11,814 nt of DNA, taken from contig JAEYWD010000025.1 of the NCBI GenBank assembly GCA_023429135.1, positions 1 through 11,814 on the forward strand, read 5' to 3'. Origin of the DNA: Bacteroidota bacterium. Lineage in GTDB: Bacteria; Bacteroidota; Bacteroidia; Bacteroidales; JAAUTT01. A program made the position numbers and the translations under genes. Positions 6,638 through 11,814 of the stretch are shown in pieces; positions within the stretch are counted from its first letter, which is position 1; each line of letters opens with the position of its first letter. The notes under the pieces were generated by a model. It was given only the letters and a program-made list of their open reading frames with translations. It was not told where the DNA came from and ran no database searches.

Positions 6638-7474
6638 TCAACTCATTACGGTCACTAAATCCAATAGTTTTAATCCTATTGAATTGTTTCCGATTATCTT
6701 AATTTTAGCTTTATATTTTTCTTTGTCCCTATCCGTATTTGTGAATATTATCCACGCAATATCATCAGGTATTTCTACCGAAGTGTGAATATTTTCACTT
6801 TCTGAATCAACAAAATTCCATTTATCTGTTTGTCTTTCAATAATCCAACTCTTTCTCAGTTCACCGGTCAATCTGATTTTAATTTTTGTTCCATTATCAT
6901 AATTGGTGAAATCGCGATATAAATAGGGAAGCGCAAGCATAAAAGTGTCATAAAGAGGTTCTGTATATTTTGAGTGCATTAAAATCGGTTTATTAAGAGC
7001 CAATCGGATTTGCATTTGATGATGCCATTTTTCTGTGTATTCTCGCGCTATATCAAACCAGTTTTCAGATATGGGTTCTCCTGCCCAGGCTACAGAAAAG
7101 ATTGCCTTATCTTTTGGTTTTAAAGTTTTAAAAAAGTCATAAAGTTGCTCATCCGAATGCTCTACCAAGTCAATCAGAAATGCCGGGCTTAATCTTCTGG
7201 AAACTTTTATCCAGTCTTTGTTTAATTTTTGGATATGATTAACTAAATCTTCATATGAATTGATATTTGGGATATTCGTGTCATCAACAAAATTATCTCT
7301 TTGCATGGATAATCTTCTCATCGAACCATCAATAAGATGCGAAACTAAGTCTTTAACAGTCCTTCCCTTTATTGGAGATGGTTTCAGCCAATCAGAAGTG
7401 TTTAAGTCTCGCAATAGCTTCAGTAATTCATCAGTTAATTGTGGGAATAAATGTAATGTCTCTATTTGTTTCAT
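6638..7474 (-). CDS. Maleylpyruvate isomerase-like (MDMPI/DinB-fold) protein
   Basis: A 278-residue cytoplasmic protein. The N-terminal half has the MDMPI/DinB four-helix layout: GRTVKDLVSHLIDGSMRRLS (37-56) matches the 'WtVkDlvaHL' motif with metal ligand His46, and EYTEKWHHQMQIRLAL (145-160) supplies Glu148 and His152. That recreates the His...Glu-x3-His metal site of mycothiol-dependent maleylpyruvate isomerase-type proteins. The C-terminal third (about 190-278, KIKIRLTGELRKSW, VEIPDDIAWIIFT) fits the SCP2-like lid of the same family. Bacteroidota are not known to make mycothiol, so a different thiol cofactor or another reaction is likely. The ATG at 7474 lies only about 30 bases inside the cassette terminus AGGGCATAAC. 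The upstream spacer is attC-like, without the long-spacer promoter, so it may rely on read-through. Confidence 0.75.
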   Translation of the reverse strand: MKQIETLHLFPQLTDELLKLLRDLNTSDWLKPSPIKGRTVKDLVSHLIDGSMRRLSMQRDNFVDDTNIPNINSYEDLVNHIQKLNKDWIKVSRRLSPAFLIDLVEHSDEQLYDFFKTLKPKDKAIFSVAWAGEPISENWFDIAREYTEKWHHQMQIRLALNKPILMHSKYTEPLYDTFMLALPYLYRDFTNYDNGTKIKIRLTGELRKSWIIERQTDKWNFVDSESENIHTSVEIPDDIAWIIFTNTDRDKEKYKAKIKIIGNNSIGLKLLDLVTVMS

Positions 7475-7503
7475 ATTGCCGTAAAAGTTTCATCAGGTTA
7501 AAT

Positions 7504-7643
7504 AGGGCATAACGTTGAGTGTAGCAGTAGTAAGGGTTTGCGTAGCGGTTCACTATCACCAAACAAGAACCTTGCCACAGGCGAAAACCTTGGGTAACCC
7601 ACTGAACCCCTTACTACTGCTACACTGTGTTATGGGTTGTTGC
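7504..7643 (-). mobile_element. attC-like recombination site 3, with near-perfect 20-bp stem
   Basis: The terminus GGGCATAAC (7505-7513) and spacer GTTGA (7514-7518) are followed by arm GTGTAGCAGTAGTAAGGGTT (7519-7538). This pairs without mismatch with the 21-base arm 7605-7625, except for one extra base in the G/C run, a single extrahelical base. TGTG (7626-7629) then precedes the next terminus TTATGGGTTGTTGC (7630-7643). Read on the minus strand, R''-like AACCCATAAC, long stem, then CTCAACGTTATGCCC copies the order of an attC site, and the last part resembles the classical CTCAAGCGTTAG junction. It lies directly after the stop of the tail-fiber-like gene. Confidence 0.7.
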
Positions 7644-7654
7644 TTGTTTGTCCC

Positions 7655-8605
7655 TTACTTCGAAGCAGTTTCTAATTTTTTAATCTTTTCACTTTGAACC
7701 TTCACCACTAGTTTGAGTTCTTCAATCGCCTTACTCTGTTCTATCATATAAAGTGTCATTTCTTCCATTTTTTGCAAAAGTTTTGAATTCAAATCCCCCA
7801 ATTCCGTTCCATTTTTCTCCATTTCTTTCGCCGGAGCAATTTCTGGCAAATGCTTCTGTTCTTTTACAAATTTTTCCAACTCATTTAAGGGCATTAATTT
7901 GTAATCTTTTTCAAAAACAAAATCAGCTCCATTTAAATCCACTTTAATCTCCCTTGCCCTAATAGTTCCAATCACGTCAAGCTCATATTGTGGATTAGCC
8001 GTTAAAATACCAACTTTCCCATCAGTATTAATTGTCATACGTGGTAGGTTCTGTGTCCAAAATTGAAGCGGAGTGTAACCTCCACCTTGAAGATAACTTA
8101 CGGCAATAACCCCAAAATCACCTGTATGATTCATTCCAATTACTCGATCATTGTTATTAGCTTCCACCATCATTGTCCAAGGATCATTAAATGTAGCCTT
8201 TATATGTAACTTTGAACGATAATAAGGAGTTGTTAGTCCAATCCCAATGATACCATCACCATTTATTGTTAATGCAGTTATTTTGTTATGATTCCCATCT
8301 CTTACGTTAAAATTCATCCAAGAACGATGAGTATTCTGCCAGTCATTAATAAAATTAATGCTTGGATATGCATTGATATCACCAACATAACTCCTTAATG
8401 CTACTGTTTCATATGGATTTGCAGTTGTACCATTGCCTTGTTGACGTATTGAAATGGTTCCATTAACATCCAAGGCTGAAATGGGGTTGCTAATTCCAAT
8501 GCCCACATTTGAATTAGTATAAACAGGATTTGTCGAACTCCATTGCGCATTAATAGCCAAAACCGAACTCAATAAAATCAGGCTAATTAAAATTTGTCTT
8601 TTCAT
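7655..8605 (-). CDS. Secreted tail-fiber-like protein with C-terminal coiled coil
   Basis: A 316-residue protein with a clear signal peptide (MKRQILISLILLSSVLAINA, then Q21). The body holds repeats of the 'VGIG...P...LDV.G' type: NVGIGISNPISALDVNGTI (33-51), GIIGIGLTTPYYRSKLHI (118-135) and GKVGILTANPQYELDVIGTI (196-215). The C-terminal block ADFVFEKDYKLMPLNELEKF (227-246) with KHLPEIAPAKEM, and a final heptad-rich coiled coil (about 272-312), are characteristic of a large Bacteroidota family of secreted fiber-like proteins annotated as tail-fiber domain proteins. The end resembles the S74-type chaperone region, but I see no catalytic Ser-Lys pair. It is probably exported and trimeric at the cell surface, and a partner or ligand cannot be named. 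It is the sole gene of its cassette. Confidence 0.8.
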   Translation of the reverse strand: MKRQILISLILLSSVLAINAQWSSTNPVYTNSNVGIGISNPISALDVNGTISIRQQGNGTTANPYETVALRSYVGDINAYPSINFINDWQNTHRSWMNFNVRDGNHNKITALTINGDGIIGIGLTTPYYRSKLHIKATFNDPWTMMVEANNNDRVIGMNHTGDFGVIAVSYLQGGGYTPLQFWTQNLPRMTINTDGKVGILTANPQYELDVIGTIRAREIKVDLNGADFVFEKDYKLMPLNELEKFVKEQKHLPEIAPAKEMEKNGTELGDLNSKLLQKMEEMTLYMIEQSKAIEELKLVVKVQSEKIKKLETASK

Positions 8606-8671
8606 TGTCTTTTGATTTTATGATTTGTTTAATAAGTCGAAGCGATTATCCTTTTTGCAATAACCCATAAC

Positions 8672-8965
8672 ATCTGTATAACCCCAATAATGTTATATCC
8701 ATTATATCTGTAATCATTTCAGGGCGGCAACTTTTATGTTTCTTATGGTAAACATAACTTCTTCAGGTAAATATCCAATTTATCATCGCTCTTTTTATCT
8801 TGCCAAAACCCCAGAGTTAGGTCCTTACAACAAGTAAAGCACCCCCGATAAATACATAGACGCTAGTGCTCCGACTGAAGAATGGCTTTTCCCGCCGAAG
8901 CAAGACAGGCTGTTCAACCGGTAGTTCAAGCTGGGTGGTGCCGACCACTTGAGCTCCTATTTATT
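8672..8965 (-). repeat. Long intercassette repeat, copy 4
   Basis: A 294-bp copy from ATCTGTATAACC, after ACCCATAAC, to CTATTTATT before GTGCCC. It holds the candidate promoter (8775-8808). The CCCGC hairpin is damaged here (CCCGC 8891-8895 faces GCAAG), and the bulged hairpin unit is altered (AGTTCAAG and GGGTGG). Its last bases supply the TAA stop (8961-8963) of the broken gene at 8961-9838, so repeat and reading frame overlap by 5 bases. Confidence 0.85.
8775..8808 (-). promoter_or_regulatory. Candidate promoter of the tail-fiber-like gene in spacer copy 4
   Basis: TTTTGG (8808-8803) and TAAATTGG (8782-8775) on the minus strand, unchanged although other parts of this spacer copy have mutated. 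The predicted leader to the ATG at 8605 would be about 160 bases. Confidence 0.38.
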
Positions 8966-9838
8966 GTGCCCTGTGCATTTTATAATCATCCAATATTTTA
9001 CTCATTTCTGTGTAAAATTCTTGTTGATTAAAATCCTTTGGTTTTCTTTTAATTGAATCAACATCTTTAATCGCTTCAAGGATTACGTTTTTTAGTATGT
9101 CAAATTGTTGAATTTCAGTTAACCCTTTCATTTTTGCATAATCAAATTGCTTAACTACTAACAAGTTTTTATATTTTGTCCCGTAGCGTTTTAAATCCTT
9201 AGTCTGGTTTCTAAAATCCTTAAAGTCACCTTTGAAATCAAATATTTCATATCCCAAGTCAAACTGTCTCATTGATTTTCCAAAAGTTTTACCACTCAGT
9301 TTATTATTAATAAAATCCTGAATGTCATTTAAGTTGTAATGAATTTCACTGTCTTTAACCTCCCATGTAGTGGTTATATGAAATCTAAATTTGGTGGTGT
9401 CGAATACTTTGATTACAAATTCATTAATTCATTATCTGACAGTTTGAAATTCTCCGATTTTAAATAATTGTCGTAATCTGAATGCAATTCATTAATGTTT
9501 GAATCTTTCGGAATTACAACATTGTTTCTCAAGTAGTCAATTAAGACAAGAGATGCGTTTAAAAGTAACCTAACCTTGTTTTCTTTATCGGAATTAATAA
9601 ACTTTTCATAGTCAACATGAGCTGTCAAATGAGCACAACCAGTATAAACACTGTCATGATGTAATCCCAAATTTATTTTCTCGTTCACATAAATGTCAAA
9701 TCGAAAAAGCTCAATTCCTTTTCCGTAATCTTTCCTATTTACGAAATCAATAAATCGAGAAGAAGCCTCCTTCTCAATCTCCTCAAACTCCCGATTTTCA
9801 ATATTCTGGTTAATTAAAAACCAACATCTATAATTCAT
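8961..9838 (-). pseudogene. Unrecognised gene interrupted by an 8-bp tandem duplication
   Basis: An open frame from ATG 9838 (after AAAGAAAG) runs 141 codons and stops at 9413-9415. A second frame, one base out of register, is open from there to the TAA at 8961. In its first 140 bases it lacks any ATG, yet reads as good protein sequence (EFVIKVFDTTKFRFHI, then TTTWEVKDSEIHYNLNDIQD), so it is the same gene. The frame changes at a perfect tandem repeat, ATTCATTA 9419-9426 and 9427-9434 on the plus strand. Removing one copy joins the frames as KLSDNEFVIKVFD and gives about 289 residues. The product is soluble, with no signal peptide. I do not recognise the family. Its size and charged helical end would suit a cytoplasmic accessory or immunity-type protein, but that is only a guess. 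Two separate overlapping genes are less likely. Confidence 0.75.
9419..9434. repeat. 8-bp tandem repeat causing a frameshift
   Basis: ATTCATTA occurs twice in direct succession on the plus strand (TAATGAAT twice in coding direction). The extra 8 bases change the reading frame and bring a TAA into register. Slippage that loses one copy would restore the open frame. Confidence 0.85.
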
Positions 9839-9868
9839 GGCACTATCTTTCTTTGCATTGGGCACAAC

Positions 9869-10163
9869 ATCTGTATAACCCCAATACTGTTATATCCATT
9901 ATATCGGTAATCATTTCAGGGCGGCTACTTTTATGTTTCTTATGGTAAACATAATTTTTTCAGGCTAAATATCCAATTTATCATCGCTCTTTTTAATTTG
10001 CCAAAACCCCAGAGCTAGGTCCTTACAACCAGTAAAGCACCCCCGATAAATACATAGACGCTGGTGCTCCGACTGAAGAATGGCTTTTCCCGCCGAAGCG
10101 GGACAGGCTGTTCAACCGGTAGCTCAAGCTGGGTCGTACCGACCACTTGAACTCCTATTTATT
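9869..10163 (-). repeat. Long intercassette repeat, copy 5
   Basis: A 295-bp copy from ATCTGTATAACC, after GGGCACAAC, to CTATTTATT before GTGTGCTGCC. It holds an intact CCCGC/GCGGG hairpin (10089-10102), the candidate promoter (9973-10006) and the bulged hairpin (10125-10163, loop TAC, one arm change). Together with 10164-10244, which is the non-coding 3' end of the lipoprotein cassette, it makes up the gene-free gap here. Confidence 0.85.
9973..10006 (-). promoter_or_regulatory. Candidate promoter of the broken gene in spacer copy 5
   Basis: TTTTGG (10006-10001) and TAAATTGG (9980-9973) on the minus strand. The spacer between the boxes differs in sequence from other copies (TTTTAATTTG for TTTTTATCTTG) while both boxes are unchanged, which mildly favours function. 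Confidence 0.38.
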
Positions 10164-10244
10164 GTGTGCTGCCTTTATTTTATCAAAGTCTGTTTTAAGC
10201 TATATCAATTTATAAATAAGCATCAAATATATTTTTTCATCAAG

Positions 10245-11591
10245 CTATCGTACTTCCAAAAATCCATCAGCAAAAACCAAATCAGGATTACCATCTCCGG
10301 AGTGTGTGCCGGGGCCATTTTCCCATCCCCCCAATAAAAACAGATTATCCCCCAGTATTTGAATGCTTCGAATCTGGTTTTGCCGGGGTCCATTTGTCAA
10401 TACTATATTTTCTCCCGGTGCTCCATTCTGATCGTTCATGGTAAGCAACAATTTGTTGCCTTGCTCTGAAACACTAACCCCACTCGGATTTTGCGACCAA
10501 TCTACAACACCTCCGAGATAATAGTTACTTGCAAGTGTATCATAACCGGCAGCCAAGAACATCCCATTGCTTGTAGCATCATAGTTCCTTGCAAAAAGTT
10601 CGCTACCGGTACGCGTATCGTTTACTGACATATAAGGATCCCAATCATCAAAACCTGTTATCGGACATCTTCCATAGGTTATAATTTTCTCTTGAAAAAC
10701 CTGCATACCATGAATCTCGTCATGATAAACCGTACCCATAACCGAAGAATAAATACGCTGCCCTCCGGAACTTACTTTTGTAACAAGAGCGTCCGTAGGA
10801 AGTGTATTCATGCCCGAATTGCTGGATTTGAGAGTAAGCGATTCGCCAAAGTATTTGTTATGAAAATTTAAAGTTGTTGTTATAGCTCCCCCCATAACAG
10901 GAATGGCTACATAGGCATTTCCTGCTTCATCAGCATCAAGATAAACTGTATATTGATGTGCCATCTGGCCAAAGTCGTCATAACTTCCGCCATTCATAGC
11001 CCATGGCATACGATGCACGGCAGGCTCAATCAATAATGTCCATTTTTCGTGAAGATTACTTATATCAAGACTAAACAAATAGGTAGTCTCATCATTTTTA
11101 AATATGGCCATGTAAATATTGTGTTTGCTTGCAATTATCTTTATTCTATCGTCGTACACTTGAAGGTTTTTTGCTTCTTCAAGAATGGTTGCCGTTTTGA
11201 TTCGGTTTCCGGCCGTATCAATTTTCTCAACAATAACAGATTCATTGCCTCCTGTTGAGACTATCGATGCCAGATATACAAATTCATTATCAAAATCTGC
11301 ATCAATGATGGCAGATGAATTATTGCTAATGGCAGTAATGGTTGCTCCCGCTAAATTTAGTAATTCAATTGATCGCTCTCCCGGGCACTTTCCTGCTGGA
11401 GGAAGTTTTTCGAGCAACACAAAATAATGTCCTTGAATATACTTTGCCTTAATGACACCTTTCCCTTGAAAACTTCTTTTGAATTTTTGAATCTGTATTG
11501 GTTTTTCCTCTTTAATTTCAGGTTTATCTTTGGAACAACCTATGAGTCCCCCAAATAATATTACAACTACTATGTGTTTTAATGCTTGCAT
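10245..11591 (-). CDS. Secreted lipoprotein, probably beta-propeller
   Basis: A 448-residue protein starting MQALKHIVVVILFGGLIGC. LIGC with Cys19 is a lipobox, followed by SKDKPEIKEEKP, a charged linker typical of Bacteroidota surface lipoproteins. The rest lacks membrane segments and is a series of strand-rich units such as YFVLLEKLPPAGKCPGERSIELLN, VYLASIVSTGGNESVIVEK, NAYVAIPVMGG and DNLFLLGGWENG. Their 'fvyl.g....g....v.k.d..G' rhythm suggests a WD40/NHL/SBBP-type beta-propeller. No catalytic motif or ligand can be named. The frame is open to 11657, but ATG 11591 puts the lipoprotein signal at the N-terminus. G+C is visibly higher than in the adjacent broken gene. It is the only gene in the cassette and ends with TAG. 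Confidence 0.7.
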   Translation of the reverse strand: MQALKHIVVVILFGGLIGCSKDKPEIKEEKPIQIQKFKRSFQGKGVIKAKYIQGHYFVLLEKLPPAGKCPGERSIELLNLAGATITAISNNSSAIIDADFDNEFVYLASIVSTGGNESVIVEKIDTAGNRIKTATILEEAKNLQVYDDRIKIIASKHNIYMAIFKNDETTYLFSLDISNLHEKWTLLIEPAVHRMPWAMNGGSYDDFGQMAHQYTVYLDADEAGNAYVAIPVMGGAITTTLNFHNKYFGESLTLKSSNSGMNTLPTDALVTKVSSGGQRIYSSVMGTVYHDEIHGMQVFQEKIITYGRCPITGFDDWDPYMSVNDTRTGSELFARNYDATSNGMFLAAGYDTLASNYYLGGVVDWSQNPSGVSVSEQGNKLLLTMNDQNGAPGENIVLTNGPRQNQIRSIQILGDNLFLLGGWENGPGTHSGDGNPDLVFADGFLEVR

Positions 11592-11649
11592 TGGATCAAC
11601 GTTTTTTATTATTAGGATATTTGATCTTGGTTCAAAGGATTTTAAGGTT

Positions 11650-11783
11650 GTACACAACGTTGGCTATAAGTGCCGTTTGGCATTTCGGAGTACAATCCTT
11701 TCAAACCGTTAATAATTTTTATAGAAGTACTACATTTAAAATTCGTAATGCAGGCCAAATGGCATTTATAGCGTGTTGTGGGC
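11650..11783 (-). mobile_element. attC-like recombination site 4
   Basis: The terminus GTACACAAC (11650-11658) and spacer GTTG are followed by arm GCTATAAGTGCCGTTTGGC (11663-11681). This pairs with GCCAAATGGCATTTATAGC (11754-11772), with two G-T pairs and no mismatch. GTG and the next terminus TTGTGGGC (11776-11783) follow. The central region (11682-11753) could extend the fold weakly (GCATTTCG with CGTAATGC). On the minus strand R''-like GCCCACAAC and R'-like GTTGTGTAC share six pairing bases, as in an attC. Confidence 0.7.
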
Positions 11784-11814
11784 TGTGCATTTTTATTTTT
11801 TGTCATAAATAATC
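11776..11814. other. Edge of the next cassette
   Basis: Only 39 bases of the next cassette are present. They begin TTGTGGGCTGTGC, and minus-strand stop codons lie in them, so a gene end could be just outside or inside the window. Nothing can be assigned. Confidence 0.4.

Noticed and set aside
9273..9412. A programmed -1 frameshift joining the two frames
   Set aside because: There is no convincing slippery heptamer or downstream structure, and the 8-bp tandem duplication explains the shift fully.
9839..9865. GTG start at 9865 for the broken gene
   Set aside because: It lies inside the cassette terminus GGGCACAAC and adds residues with no family support. ATG 9838 has a purine-rich sequence at a normal distance.
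91..10163. CRISPR array or insertion sequences as the source of the repeats
   Set aside because: The repeats are too long and too far apart for CRISPR, contain no transposase frame, and show no target-site duplications. Their flanks are cassette ends.
11582..11812. Plus-strand open frame at the right edge
   Set aside because: It crosses the 5' end of the lipoprotein gene and the inverted repeats of attC-like site 4, and has no family-like sequence.

Overview
The window looks like accessory chromosome of a Bacteroidota bacterium. It is AT-rich, every gene lies on the minus strand, and the proteins include families typical of that phylum: a DUF3788 protein, a secreted 'VGIG..P..LDV.G' tail-fiber-like protein with a C-terminal coiled coil, and lipoproteins or secreted proteins with short signal peptides. 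A TTTG / TANNTTTG-like promoter motif also fits. No tRNA, rRNA, CRISPR array, transposase or integrase is visible.

The organisation is that of a gene-cassette array, integron-like. Ten cassettes (two cut by the window edges) carry one or two genes each. The termini of a single cassette are complementary to each other: TTATGTGGCGTAC 580-592 with GTATGCCATACAAC 1590-1603; TTGGCGGT 1759 with ACCGCCAAC 2818; TTGGCAGC 3122 with GCTGCCAAC 5533; TTATGCCCT 6615 with AGGGCATAAC 7504; TTATGGGTTGTTGC 7630 with GCAATAACCCATAAC 8657; TTGTGCCC 8964 with GGGCACAAC 9860; TTGTGTGC 10162 with GTACACAAC 11650. Neighbouring cassettes have different termini. This is the expected signature if each cassette was once a circle carrying a single attC whose R'' and R' arms pair. 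Read on the minus strand, each gene is in the usual cassette orientation, with its recombination site at the 3' end.

Two kinds of spacer separate the cassettes. Four are attC-like, about 100-130 bp with long imperfect inverted repeats (1604-1720, 5542-5661, 7514-7629, 11659-11775). Five are copies of a roughly 295-bp repeat (91-581 rearranged, 2827-3123, 6321-6616, 8672-8965, 9869-10163) that begins just after the AAC and ends with the TT of the flanking cassettes. Read with the genes, each repeat holds a bulged hairpin, often a CCCGC-TTCG-GCGGG hairpin, a candidate promoter and a second hairpin just before the next gene. I infer a terminator-plus-promoter spacer that would make each downstream cassette an independent transcription unit.

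Cargo in transcription order (right to left) is: an outer-membrane-type lipoprotein (10245-11591); an unrecognised gene broken by an 8-bp tandem duplication (8961-9838); a secreted tail-fiber-like protein (7655-8605); a mycothiol-dependent-isomerase/DinB-fold protein (6638-7474); a DJ-1/PfpI protein (5680-6267); a small membrane protein with an ankyrin plus metallo-beta-lactamase-fold secreted protein (4910-5317, 3211-4830); a DUF1963/YwqG-like protein (1780-2799); a SnoaL-like secreted protein with a DUF3788 protein (1025-1504, 597-1019); and the start of another secreted protein (1-63). These genes do not form a pathway. Their differing base composition and unrelated functions fit independent acquisition.
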